A DNA stretch of 64,000 nt from Stropharia rugosoannulata (GCA_028532985.1 JANCIK010000003.1:2986001-3050000), one strand, 5' to 3'; positions 24,001-35,390 are shown, counted from the first letter of the stretch. Numbers and translations are program-made. The notes: generated by a model from the sequence alone, not told the origin.

Positions 24001-25228
24001 GAAGACCTGCTGTTGCTTGCTAATAGTCAAAATGGCCCATATACCACGTTCCAGCAGCTAAATTTTGCTCCTCGTTTTCCTTTGGCTTCCATCGCGGATG
24101 AATACATCATACCCCCTACATACCCCTCTTTCTTGCAATATAAGGCAGAGCATGAACAGGACGAGAATAGTAACAATGGTGCTGCTCTGCAGTTGTTGAG
24201 CGAACCTGTCGCACCTATGCAATTCTCTCCCCCAGGGCTGCCCGTTCCTGCGCCTACAGCACCCTCGAGATGGTACTATCGCGACCCCAAAAATGTTGTC
24301 CATGGTAATTTTTATTTTATTCTCGGCAGGTTTTTAGTCTAACTATAACCAATTAGGTCCTTGGAAAGCATCTCTCATGCAGGCTTGGTATAAGGATGGA
24401 TTGCTTCCTCCAGATCTTCCAGTTCGGCGAGAAGAAGATGCAGAATATACCCTCCTGAAAGACCTGCGTCTGCAAAGCGTGGATCCGACGCAGCCCTTCC
24501 GCGTTGTTGCCCCCATGACTGAGCAGCTTCCCCGACCCGCTCCCAGCTCTTCCACGCCAGAGACCCCGCTTCTCCATCCTATATCCCTCCTTGAGCAACC
24601 CAAACATTTCGGGCCGCCTGCTCTGTTCTTCTCCTCGCGTGGTGGTCACAGTACGTCCATCGTCGATGTGCGCGGCCGGTCCGTGCTGAAGAGCAAGTTC
24701 ATCTGGAGCAACGAGGACGCGGATGCCTCGTCGCGCACGCCCCTGACAGGTAAGCTCGGTGACATCAAGCGGCTCGAGGCGTTCGATGTGAAGAGGGGCG
24801 GCGCGGTGCTCGTCGCGATGCGGCAGGGCGGGCTAGAGGCCGTAGACCTCGGTGACGCGCTGCTCAAACCCGCGGACGCGTCGCGCACGGCTCTGCCGCA
24901 CTACAACCCGCCACTAAGCAACATTAATCGACGCGCGCCGTTCGTGTGGCGCATCGGCACGCCGCTCGCAGCGCCCGCGGAGCAGGACGGGAGCGCAGTG
25001 GACTTCAAGCCGCCGAGCTCGTTGGGCCTGTCGGCAGGCAAGAAGATCTCGCTCGTGTCGGCCAAGAATGCGAACCGGGGCGACGTATTTTCACCAGACT
25101 TTGATGTGGACCCACAGGATGAGGTGCTATTCTTGGGGCGCAAGGAGAATGAGGTCTATTTCTGCGAGCGGGGCTCGTCATCTTTCAGGATTTTAAAATT
25201 GTCTACCACACCTCATGACAACCTTTAA
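21058..25228 (+). CDS. Large protein with split CNH (citron homology) region and GYF domain
   Basis: Uncharacterised protein of about 1334 residues; exons 21058-21300, 21354-23431, 23493-24304 and 24357-25228 join in frame. An 80-residue disordered leader and Pro-rich tract precede a CNH-like first part (HYLLLCHAQGLDVLPL, GVLVAIAGRRDGVRVYALEE). About 470 residues of Ser/Pro-rich disordered sequence interrupt it, then the CNH-like part resumes (KLEYVKLPGTKGAILVKS, ILCGDNGEKVELFAGTY, FILPDSPRSLELQLQGDDLV, VFAQNVFGLEP). A GYF domain follows near residue 1030: WYYRDPKNVVHGPWKASLMQ then AWYKDGLLPPDLPV, which normally binds proline-rich ligands. The last ~200 residues contain repeated beta-like segments that could finish a propeller. 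CNH domains are seen in Rho-GEFs and Vps39-type proteins; GYF in Smy2-like translation regulators. Function is not known. Confidence 0.8.
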
Positions 25229-25570
25229 GCCATGACCTAAATGAAAACTCTATCAACATAACTATGACCCTCGTCGACGACCGCTTTCGCTTGGACCTTC
25301 AAAACAAACACCTTTATAGCCCTTCACATATCCACGGGCAAGGCTCCAGTGGGCGACCCTCTGCATTTCTCCAACATGGTGATATCCTTGGTTTTGGTTG
25401 TACGGCATAGCTAGCTATTTAAGTATTATTTGTAAAAGGAACTGAACTTGCTCCTTACTGGATGAAGGTGATGATAGGTTTCTGACGACCCCAAAAAGAT
25501 CCACTGCACATGTAATATACCTCCTAATTAATTCTATACATCATTTATTCCCCCTTCGTTCGCTCTAGAT
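25229..25570. other. Tail-to-tail intergenic region
   Basis: About 340 bases between two convergent stop codons, AT-rich, presumed 3' UTRs. Nothing else seen. Confidence 0.5.
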
Positions 25571-28145
25571 CTACAGCTTCGCTACTATCTTGCGCAATTC
25601 GAGTTTCAGGATCTTGCCGGTCGAGGTTTTCTACGAATGGTACTTATAAGCGCCTGCACAGAACCGAGAGGAACGAACTCTCTTACAGGTAATTCGGGAA
25701 CGACTTCGACCCACTCTGGGCAAGCGAAACCTGGCAGTCGCGTTTTGGCATGCTTTTTCAAATCCTGGGCGAACTCGTGATGACGACCTTTCCAAATGGA
25801 TTCGTGTTGTGGGTGGAGTACGACAAACGCCATTGGACGTTCACCCCATTTGATGTGTTTGCGCGCAACGACGCTGACTTCCAAGATGTGCGGATGGCTA
25901 GCCAACTCTGTGAAGCATCGTTAGACCTGATAATTGCATAGGTTCGTAAATCCGAGCTCCCTACCTTGCTCTATAGGCAAGGACGATGCATTCTAAAGAA
26001 CACAAGCAATCAGCGTGGTCAGCGTCAAGACTTTAAGGATGATTTACTTCTCCACCAGAGATGATAATATCTTTGCTCCTATCCATGATAGCAATGACGC
26101 CGTTGGGGTGCATCACAGCCAAATCGCCCGTGTGGAAGCTTCCTCCAGCAAATGCTTTCCTGGTCGCTTCGGGATCTCGAAAGTACTATTATTGAGTTAC
26201 ATCAGTATTTTATGTACGGTTACATTCAGAAGAGCAACGAACCTCCTTCATCACGATATTGCCTCTAGTGACGATTTCTCCGACGGTCTTTCCGTCTCTA
26301 GGTACGTCTATGAGCGGCCCGTCGTTGACGCCTTCAGGATATTGGTGCACCACACGAGCGTCTTCTGCTGTTGCGAAAGCGTTCCCTTGACGGGCCATCA
26401 GTCGGGCGCGTTCGTCTAGGGATAGATTAGACCATGAAGGTTGCGAATAATTTCTCGTGAATGGTCCATAAGTCTATAATTATTAATGTAAATGAGCGCA
26501 GTGAAAGAAAGGAATAATATAGTGCAATGCACCTCTCTATAACCCTGTAAATGAGCAAATGAAGTAATGCACAAGGGAAAGCAACTTACGTTAAACCGTA
26601 AACATGAACGGGGTTGATTGTCAGTTTCTCCAGTTCCGCTATGAGATGTGCGGTCGGAGCAGCGCCGGCTAGAGGAAATTGAGCACCGAGTGTCACACTC
26701 TAAAAAAGGTAAGTGATGTACCGATTATAGTTGTGATTGTTTGTGGGGGCCTTGTCGCCTGAGGATCGTTAATGATGCCGATCTAAAGAAGATCATACGG
26801 TCAGAGTTGTACTGTGGGCGATCATCGAAATTTCCTTACTTGTACGGTGGGTGCAGCGCAATAATGGGTTATTCTGGAATGTAGGAAGTGATTCCAGATT
26901 TGAGTGTAGTTGACCGTGCGCAGAGTGATCTGGAAATATATAACTAGTGAGTTGTATACGAATTGGAATAGAAGTGACGACTCTAACCTGCGTCGCGAAT
27001 GCAAATACATTAGACCAAGGAAATGTCCACCCAGCGGCATGGAACATGGGCAAGATCCATAGATATGTTGATTCTCGGTAGATCCTTGAGCGCGTTTAGC
27101 CTAACACCTGACCAGGGGAGCTGTATCTTACTTGGCTTCATATGCATTCGCAATTGCGGCCAAGTACGCGCCTCTCAGAGTAGTTACCACGCCTTTGGGC
27201 TATTAACAGTTTCTTAGTGCTCACGACTCGTAATACATAGTTTGAATGACATACTCTTCCCGTCGTTCCAGACCTATGTACATAATTAAAAGTCAGCATC
27301 GAACATAGATCATTATGATTACCTTACGTATAGCACAAAGTAGACGCCGCATTCTCATCAGGTTCCGGGTCCAAACCTGGCCAACCCCTCTCGTTGCTAA
27401 AGCGCCTTCCTTCAGCAAGAAACTCTTCATATGGATCTCCGGCGCGTCCGGTATCTTTCGAAACAATAACAGGAACCTTCGTTTGGGGAACGAGATTTGC
27501 ATACTCGTAGTCGACAAGGATGAGTTTGCATTGACTGTGCTCAATGATGTACGCAACCTCGGCAGGTTTTAGACGGGTATTGATTGGTGTTACAACTGCT
27601 CTGGCAGCGAGCGCGCCGTGGTGTGCATCTGCGCGACCGTCTCCTATCAGGACGCGGTATGGCTGCTGTGAAGCTAAAGGCAATTACCTGCTATAAGTGG
27701 CCTGTTGCCTCGTCAACAAGCTGAGCTAAGGGAGATCGAGGGCAATACTTACGTGTTGGGTGATATGACGGCGACTCTGTCGCCCGGTTGTATGCCAGCC
27801 TTGATCAAAGCATACGCCAGGTTCTGTATGCGCTGTGCCCTGTTTAGGAGAACGTGAGGACTCGTGAGACACATGTTGCAGGACGGGACGGACCACACTG
27901 AGAAAGTATAAATTACTGGATGCTCAACGTCTGTGTGCACAATTGCTACCTTGTCCGGGTAGATCTGCGCTGCTCGCAGGATGAAAGCTAGGGGTGTCTA
28001 GAGGCATATGAGCCTCCGCGAACGTTGAAGGTCCACAAACATGTTTTACCAAAGCATGAAAGCTGGGAGAATTGGTAACTTCCTTCAGTCGTAGCAGGGT
28101 ATCGGGCGGGGGAATGCTGGTAGGTGTTGGAGTGAAGGTGGACAT
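25571..28145 (-). CDS. AMP-dependent acyl-CoA synthetase with peroxisomal PTS1 (AKL)
   Basis: ANL-superfamily ligase that adenylates a carboxylic acid and transfers it to CoA. The minus-strand gene has many short introns. Recognisable pieces in order: an N-terminal extension starting MSTFTPTPTSIPP, NLAYALIKAGIQPGDRVAVI, GALAARAVVTPINTRLKPAE, the P-loop-like TSGTTGR joined to PKGVV across an intron (exon end near 27270), PMFHAAGWTFPWSN, and the C-terminal VSVVARKHIKWGERPMAFVV. The last exon reads KTSTGKILKLELRK IVAKL, giving the catalytic lysine (TGK) and a C-terminal AKL tripeptide, a variant peroxisomal targeting signal 1. This suggests beta-oxidation-related activation of a medium-chain or aromatic acid; chain-length preference is not readable. 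Several middle exons were not resolved base by base. Confidence 0.88.
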
Positions 28146-28425
28146 TGTAGAGGGCGGTGAGAGAGTAGCCGGTGAGCAAGCATAAAGGCTTATACCCCGC
28201 CCCCACACTTATCACCAAAGGGGAAATTGGAAATTCCCCAGGATCGCGAAGCGCCGCGTCAGTGATGCCCCGGATTCGACAATTGCTCATTGCCTCATGC
28301 CTCCGTCTGTCTCCGTATGTCAGGCGAGATCGATCTTGTGCTTCAGGCTAGCTGCGCCGTCTCAAAAACCAGATGGAACTCTCAGACAGCTCTCCTATAT
28401 TTCTTCTTCCCTCTATCCTTGAACA
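28146..28425. promoter_or_regulatory. Divergent promoter, acyl-CoA synthetase and alginate-lyase-like gene
   Basis: About 280 bases separate the opposite start codons, so both promoters are here. On the minus strand a TATAAG-like element (near 28185-28195) lies about 45 bases upstream of the synthetase ATG. Confidence 0.5.
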
Positions 28426-30557
28426 ATGGTTGACATCCTGAGTCTTCGCATATTGACAGTGGTGTCTCTACTGGCCTTTGTACTAGGTAAGCCTGTGATT
28501 TTTACGTCCTTTTCTGCTCTAAGAATGCACACAACAGCCGACCCAAATGATTGGGTGAACGTTGAATATGTAATTTCGCAGGCGAAGGGTCAGAGTCAAC
28601 CCGCCACTGCTGATGCGAAGGCAGTGATTGTCCGCAAAGCAGGCAGTTCGGCTGGTGAGGGACCGTGGAGTGAGGATCTCTTATCGATGCCTTCGCTACT
28701 TTGTTCACCCTTTCGATACAGCCATCACGAACCTAAAGGGATATCTGCCCCCGAGCAAAGACGCGCACGATTTCATCAGCTGGGCTCCATAGTGGGTGCT
28801 GTTGAAAGCAATCGTAGTGTGAATATACACAGCTTAATGACCGAAACAGTCATTGGCCAGACTGTAACTGGTGTACTGAGGCCGGCCGTACGCACTTGGC
28901 GCACACTATTGCAGGTCCTGGACAAAATACTTCAACTGACGGCAATTATACCAATTCCACGCCGGACGTGGTTAATGATCCTTATAGTAATGAAATCGTT
29001 CTGTCCCATCGTCGACTCAGACGCAGGCAAATTTCTCATGTCGAGCTGGTGCCTGAGCAAGTTGTTGCTTCTTCAGATGTGACAAATGTAATTTCAACTG
29101 CATTCCCTGCGCTACCCACTAATATTATCGCCACCACGGAGCCGACTTCTATTTCTCTTCCGTCTTCAGCAACTCTTACAGCAGTCAGTTCGTCGTCATC
29201 AACTTCAAGAACATATGCTCCAGCGAAGGCAGCAGCGAAAACAACAAAGTCGTGTATACCTTCTTCCACGAAGACAATAGCTCCTAGTGCTAGTATGTTT
29301 CGGTTTTGTTTTTGTTTCCGATCTGTAAAGCATAAAAGCTGCTCGTTCTTATAGCTTGGACCACTTGCCCGTATGTTATGCGCGACGGCAACGTGAATCC
29401 TGATGTTCGCCAACTCAATGGCCCAGATGCCATCAACAACATCGCTCAAGCCGTCATTTACAACGCTATCGCATTCGCGCTGAAATCTACTACAGTGTAT
29501 TCGAAAAATGCTGCGGGATTTATTAATGCTTTCTTCTTAGATCCAGCGACGAAGATGAACCCGAATATGAACTTTGGCCAGATAGTTCGAGGTCCTGGAC
29601 CTACCGGTATTAAGGGAACATTCACCGGTATTTTGGATCTCCGGGGCGTTGTCAAAATAATCAACGGCATAGTGATTATGAAGTCAGCTGGCAGTCCCGA
29701 TTGGACACAAGGACTTGACCAGCAAATGAGCTCCTGGTTCAGTGATTATGTTAATTGGCTCGCTACAAGTTCCCTCGGTCAAATGGTGGCATCACGTCCT
29801 AAGTAACATCTATTCTTAAATTCCGTTTATCCTATTTGACCTCTTTGAAGCAACCATGCCACATTCTATGTCTCGCAAATGGCAGCTGCGAAAGTTTACG
29901 TGGGCGATATTTTAGGTGCAACAGATGTACTACAGCGCTTTTTCCGCACCACTTTCTTGGACCAGATAGCACAGTCCGGAGAGCAACCGTTTGAAGCCGT
30001 CCGTACACGACCATTTCATTATCGCTGTTTCAATTTAGAGGCATTGATAGTAAGCCCATTTCCAGAGGATAATCATCTTTTTGATAGAGTCGGTTTAGAC
30101 AAATGCGAAACTAGGCGACCAGATAGGCTTGAATCTCTGGGCTTCCAAGTCCAAATACGGAGCAACAATTCAGACCGCCCTTGATTTCCTGTTAAAAGCA
30201 AAACCTAATGGTGAGGACTTGAGCCAGATATTCTCACATGTCGCTGCTGTTGCTGCTGCATACGGCGACCCCACTGGCAAATATAGCGCATACCTGAAGA
30301 ATATGGATCCAGATTTTGAGTCGAAGACGTACTGGTTCTACGATCAGCCTGCTGCTTTTCGAAACGCGCCTTCGTCGAGCAATCAGGCGAGACGATATTC
30401 GCGGAAAAGAGACGATTCCAACTTTTCGACTCCAGACATGTCCAACATTCCTTTTGAGTGTCCTGCTATCTTTAAAGATACAGTCGAGGTTAAGATTGAC
30501 AACGACATTTTTGTGTCCTGTGACGACCTGCGACCTTACTACACTGGGAAGTTGTAG
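28426..30557 (+). CDS. Secreted alginate-lyase-domain protein
   Basis: Secreted (alpha/alpha) toroid protein of the alginate lyase family (PF05426), common in basidiomycetes; the polysaccharide target is unknown. Seven exons, 28426-28486, 28538-28669, 28722-28791, 28850-29292, 29355-29802, 29851-30049 and 30099-30557, give about 603 residues. A signal peptide (MVDILSLRILTVVSLLAFVL, cleavage before ADPND) is split by intron 1. Family blocks: GPWTITNLKGYLPPSKDAHD, FISWAPYHWPDCNWC, DGNVNPDVRQLNGPDAINN, QAVIYNAIAFALKS, NHATFYVSQMAAAKVY, GEQPFEAVRTRPFHYRCFNL and TNAKLGDQIGLNLWASKSKY. The last block fixes the intron 6 acceptor at 30096-30098. Between NWC and TTCPYVMRDG lies a ~130-residue Ser/Thr-rich, low-complexity insert that contains a basic RRLRRRQ patch. 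Confidence 0.9.
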
Positions 30558-30918
30558 AATATCGCTGGCAAATCGGTGGTTCGCCAAATCCATATGCCAA
30601 CAAGTCATAGGTCCTGACGCACTGGTATTCTGGTCCAGATACTGATGAACAGTGCATGTATGGTGTTAACCTTTGATAAGGATATATACCTGCATTGTAT
30701 TTTTCTTGACATGATTGTAAACGTAAATGAGAACGTGTGAAGGTTGTGTGAAGGACCAAAATATTTTTGGCCGTGACCGAAAGGGGAGTCCTTCATCACA
30801 AACATCAGACAAACAGGTCAGGTCAAGGGACCACTTGGTATCAGTCCCAACAACTTGTCATTCTCCTTCTCCGCTCTCTTCTGCCCCATAAATCCCCATT
30901 CCACGCCCTCCTCCCGCC
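30558..30918. other. Intergenic before Rab5-like gene
   Basis: About 360 bases; 3' UTR of the lyase-like gene and promoter of the Rab gene. The last 70 bases before the ATG are CT-rich on the plus strand. No gene seen. Confidence 0.5.
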
Positions 30919-31946
30919 ATGTCTGATGCAGCCTCTGGGAATATGGATAAGTCTGTTCAGGTGAAGCTTGTTCTATTAGGTGGGTACTGGCACTCTGCTG
31001 CGCACTCTATTCTCGCAGAGAGAAGCTCGCATCGGTGGTTCATACCCTAACTCTCTTACACATACAGGTGAAGCTGCCGTCGGAAAGTCCTCGGTTGTCC
31101 TCCGCTTCGTACGCTCTTTGCCTTGCTGCCACATGTAACCAGGCATAACCAATGAATGTAATAGGTCTCCAACGAGTTTCAGCCCAATAAAGAGCCAACC
31201 ATTGGCGCTGCTTTTCTCACCCAAAAATGCCGGCTCGAGGATCGTATCCTGCGATATGAGATTTGGGACACGGCCGGACAGGAGCGCTTCCACTCACTTG
31301 CGGCATGTCCTCTCCGATTTTGTCATACTTGCCGCCTGTTGACTCCCATTCCCCACAGCCCATGTACTACCGCAATGCACAGGCAGCAGTGGTTGTATAC
31401 GACGTTACGAAGGCCAGCAGCCTGGAGAAGGCAAAGTCATGGGTGAAGGAGCTCCAGCGCCAAGCCAACCCTAACATTGTCATTGCTCTGGCCGGAAACA
31501 AGGTCGATCTCGTTCAGCCGTCTGCATCGTCACCCTCTGCTGCATCCCCGCCCGAGTCGGAAGATGAGGCAGACGATGCCACCGCTACGCCGGGTGAGAC
31601 TGCAGGCTCTGGCGGCGAGTCTGAAAGCCTCCGACAGGTGCCTCGCGAGGAAGCTCAGGCATACGCTACTGAGGCCGGTCTGTTATTCTTTGAGACTAGT
31701 GCAAAGACAGGAGAAGGAATCGTTGATATTTTCACTGAGATTGGTGAGTGTACATTTTACAGGATAGTCGTAATTATGTTCATCTCCCTTACAGCCAAGA
31801 AAATTCCCATTGAGCACATACTGGCTGCCACCCGTGGTAACTCTGGTCGCCCCGGCGCCAGTGGCAGTCGGGTAGATAACACACGGCAACAAGGCGTAAA
31901 TCTGGAAGAGGATGCCACCAAGGGCAAGGACGCGTGTAATTGCTAA
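30919..31946 (+). CDS. Rab5-type (Ypt5/Vps21) small GTPase
   Basis: Early-endosome Rab GTPase controlling endosome fusion and vacuolar sorting. Exons 30919-30979, 31068-31108, 31165-31302, 31359-31743 and 31795-31946 encode about 258 residues. G1 is [15 protein letters not shown], switch I is [16 protein letters not shown] (Rab5-type GAAFLTQ), G3 is [19 protein letters not shown]4 is GNKVDL, and G5 is ETSAKT. Intron 3 begins GCATGT rather than GT and ends CAG; it is needed to join HSLA to PMYYR. Between G4 and the conserved REEAQAYA helix sits an insertion of about 40 mostly Ser/Pro/Glu/Asp residues, making the protein longer than typical Rab5 (~215). The C-terminus CNC is a CXC-type geranylgeranylation motif. 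Confidence 0.94.
31303..31358 (+). other. GC-AG intron of the Rab5-type gene
   Basis: A 56-base intron starting GCATGT and ending CACAG. No GT donor nearby keeps the invariant switch II sequence in frame, while the GC donor matches the usual GTATGT-like consensus apart from T to C at position 2. Confidence 0.85.
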
Positions 31947-32171
31947 TTGCACTCAGCGTCTCCGGTTGTATCCGCCCGCAATCTGACATAACGGTTTCTT
32001 ACTTTATGATCTTTATGCCCTTTTTTCTGTTGCTCTCTACCCGCCTGCCATTTTTTACTCCTTAACCATTTGTAATACTCTCTAAATATATCAGTTAGAA
32101 CACTACGGATTATCTGAATACAAGCTTATTGCTTTACATACACTTGCGCTTTCACGACAACAACATAGCAA
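31947..32171. other. Short tail-to-tail intergenic region
   Basis: 225 bases between convergent stop codons of the Rab5-type and arrestin-like genes; 3' UTRs may overlap. No further feature. Confidence 0.45.
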
Positions 32172-34221
32172 TCAATCAACATACGGCGGCGGTCTCGTCA
32201 CCTGATCATTCTCACTTTCACGCTGGGCGGCTGGTGTAAGATACGGGGGCGGTGCGTGTGCATGAGAGCTTGGGGGCTCCTCAGGAGGTATCACTGATGC
32301 AGATGTTTGCACCCTCAGTGACGCATCTCCTTGGTGGTAAGGCACAAGTGGGGGTGATGCTCGACTTGGAGGTGTGTGTATCACGTTGGGAGACCTAAAA
32401 TCAGAATCAATTGACGGAGGCGGGTCAGAAGGATCATCCATCGCAGGAGGCGGTGGTGGCCGCTCTTCCACTCGACTAATCTCTTCCCTTTGATCAAGGA
32501 CGATGCTTAGCGTTTCTATCGCAACATGCGGGGGCTGGTCAGTCAACGAAGTAAGATCAGTGTCTCTTGACGCCATCTCCAGAGTCGGAGGCGGCGTAGA
32601 ACTTCTTTGCATATCTTCAGAATGGCCGTCGAACTGCTCTTCCGACGAGAAGCCAAAGATGGTTCCCTCTCCGGGTATATTTCGAACTGTTGGGACGTCA
32701 TCCATGAGATCTTCCGTGTCTGGCAGATAGATTTCGCTCTCCGATTCTTGGAAAGTCGGCAACCGTGACGAGGAAGAGGCTTCAAGGGCAGACACGAAGA
32801 ATGGAGGAGGTGCATCACGTTCCTCGAATGGTGGGGGAGCACCTGGATGCATGCTTGGACCTGCTTCGCCTTCAGAATAGTGGGGTATTGAGTTATCATA
32901 TTCTTCCTCCCTATTTGTTTTCACAGGCGGTCGATCATGCTTCTTTTGATATGCGTCATCTAGCGCTGGAGAAACTTGCGGAAGCGGTGCGGGCTCTGGC
33001 AGCATAGTGATGGGCATGATAAGTGTAGAAATCCGTTCAGACTGAGTTGTTGTATCGACGAAAGAAACGTGAATCTTGATATGAAATGAAACAGAATGTA
33101 GCAGTGTGGATTGGGTTACAAGAGGACTTTCGATATCACTTTCCATTCGGGTGAGCTCTGTGCGTGAGTCGGAGGGTGATGGGGAATTATTGGGATGCAG
33201 AATAAAGCGCAACTGAATGGGTCTAGATGAGTGAAAGCGACAAGATGCTCCAGAACGTGCTATAACTGTACGGTAAGATGATCCTAAGAATAAGGGCGAG
33301 AGAGGCAACTTGGATGAGGAGGCGCCATTTGTCCTGCTTGTGTGACTGTCTCCGGGTTCCAGTAGACTTGAACCGCCTCGTAGGTGATCGTAATCGTTGC
33401 CTCCAATATCACTGTCACTGTCACCATCAAAGCTGTCCTCTTCTTCAGAATGCTCGCGCTTGACTTTAACGACGCGAACTAGTTCAGCCCGCACATTCCG
33501 AAGCCGCAGCCCGCGATCTACTACAGTCTCGCGAAATGGAGGCGGGACTGTAACATACAAAGGGATAGGTTCTCCAGAAGTAAATGTGCTACGCGGTAAC
33601 TCTACGTCCACTCGCGTAGGCTCTTCCAGCGACAGTGCTTCGGGGGAGGCAGGCAATACTTGTGTGTGCGGTGAATAACGACGAGTGTGCACAGTCAGGC
33701 ATTTACTCAGAGCGGGTTGGCCAGAGTCTACAGGATATAGCGTAGCCTTTAGAGTGTGTGCAAGAGTCGAATGAGGCGTCCGTAAGGACTGCGGCGTATC
33801 AGGTAGGAGCGGGATTGCGAACGGTATTGAAGTGGGGAACGCATGTTCGGGATCGTTTCGCGAGTAGAGCTCCACTTCCACCTCTGACAGACTGATTTCG
33901 TGATGAAAAGCACTCTCAAATGACCGTAGCGATATGGACCTTTAACCGGACAAATTAAGCGCTGAGATAAATTAGAGGGCGCTAGAAGGTATAAACTTAC
34001 ACGCGTTCCCAACGATGAGAATCTACGCCCTTGATTTGAAGCTCGCCTTCAATGGCGGCACGCTCTCCCTCAGCACCCAAGAAGCCCTTCTGAAAATTCA
34101 GAGCATCCACTGTTGGTATAAGGAGAATCTGGGGATCTGACACATCCTGGTACGCCTGAGAGCTGTTGCTGCTGTCTGGATCCTGCTGGGAGTAGGTGGG
34201 AGGTGGAATGGGCTCGGACAT
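32172..34221 (-). CDS. Alpha-arrestin-like protein with PPxY motifs
   Basis: Probable arrestin-related trafficking adaptor, which recruits the Rsp5-type ubiquitin ligase to plasma-membrane cargo. Exons 34221-34001 and 33939-32172 give about 662 residues. The arrestin-like N-terminal beta-sandwich is suggested by DPQILLIPTVDALNFQKGF, EGELQIKGVDSHRWERVSI and VEVELYSRNDPE. The C-terminal-lobe signature is PRSTFTSGEPIPLYVTVPP followed by RLRNVRAELVRVVKVKRE. The second half is Ser/Pro/Asp-rich. WW-binding PPxY motifs stand at both ends: PPTY at residue ~7, PPPY near the end (HAPPPYLTP) and RPPPYVD as the extreme C-terminus; PPPF variants lie between. The placement of PY motifs is what the adaptor model predicts. 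Cargo is unknown. Confidence 0.85.
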
Positions 34222-34935
34222 ATGTGGGCGTAACTGGCGGATTTGGTGGTTAGTCAGAGAAGGGGTTTACGTGCTACATACAGAACGGGTACAAATACCA
34301 ATGATCACAGCAAGATCATTTGATGACTGCTCTACCATCACGTGTAGTCGAGATGCGTATCCGCTATGCAGCACAGCTAACGGCAAGAACTATCCAACGG
34401 AGACTACGGAATATCTCGACATCAAGTCGAGGATATTAAAACTGTTGGAATTCTAGACGCATCAGGCGTGCTTTGCGAGCATACGCAATGAGTACTTTCC
34501 AAGTTTCTTCCATTCATTACCCAATTATTGAGTTATTGTCCATTTAATCTATTTTTGTTACTTACTTACCTGTCATTCGCTTTTGTTCTGTAAACATTCT
34601 AGCTATTATTCTATTATTACTTCACAGTATTTAGTAGGCCATCGATGTACTTTTCCCGCATCCGTTTGCCTCTTGAGCTCACCGAGGCCAAACGTGAATT
34701 CACATATTCCTTTCTCATGTGTTGATCACGCAGTGCTACGCTTATTTTAACAAAAACATTTACAGATTAATAAGTAGGTTGATTTTAGCACACGCCTCAT
34801 CTAAAGCTGTCCATGAAACCCATTCCTACGCCGTACGGCATCCTTCTCCGGGCCCACAGTCCGTGCAGCATCCCGAAGCCGTTAATGAGGATTTGGTGGG
34901 AGATTTGACACCCCCAGGTGGTACGAGTTGCCCTG
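34222..34935. other. Intergenic, no supported gene
   Basis: About 710 AT-rich bases containing the promoter of the arrestin-like gene (minus strand) and the 3' UTR of uS17m. Short open frames here lack any recognisable motif. Confidence 0.55.
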
Positions 34936-35390
34936 CTATGACTGTTTCATCTTCAGGGCTTCGAGGACCTTGCTACTTGACGATGCAGCTTCTTTATCCT
35001 GTGGCGCCTCTTTCGCCCGACGCGCACGAGCAATCTCTCGTTCCGTTTGCGGACTTTTTAATACATGTTCAAGGGTGAAGCGTTTCATCGCGGAAAGTGG
35101 CCGACAGTTACGGATAGTGACAAGGTCTTCCTCTCGCATTACTAAATTCTATGGGTAAGTAGCATAACAAATAGTTGACAAATACATACCATTATTTTCG
35201 TCGTGAACCAGAAACTTCCTGCTTCGTTCAATACGCTTTTGGTACGTGGATTAATGCTTGCCACACGTAAAATCATCCACTATGGGACACTAACCTTGCC
35301 CGTCAGTTTGTGGATGACCCAACGCGACACGGTAACTGTTGCGGTCTTCTGCATGTATCCCGCCTTTGTGACGATACCGTTGAATGCCAT
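34936..35390 (-). CDS. Mitochondrial small ribosomal subunit protein uS17
   Basis: uS17m, an OB-fold protein of the mitochondrial small ribosomal subunit that binds 12S-type rRNA. Three exons, 35390-35295, 35235-35190 and 35141-34936, give about 115 residues. Motifs: MAFNGIVTKAGYMQKTATVT (the uS17 G.V.....KT..V pattern), VSRWVIHKLTGK, RSRKFLVHDENN across the 46-nt middle exon, then VMREEDLVTIRNCRPLSAMK RF, the diagnostic C-terminal uS17 strand. The second intron acceptor was set at TTTAG (35142-35144) because it yields DENNVMREED in frame. It has a Glu/Ala/Lys-rich tail beyond the bacterial-type core. No separate presequence is visible, as is common for this small protein. Confidence 0.9.
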
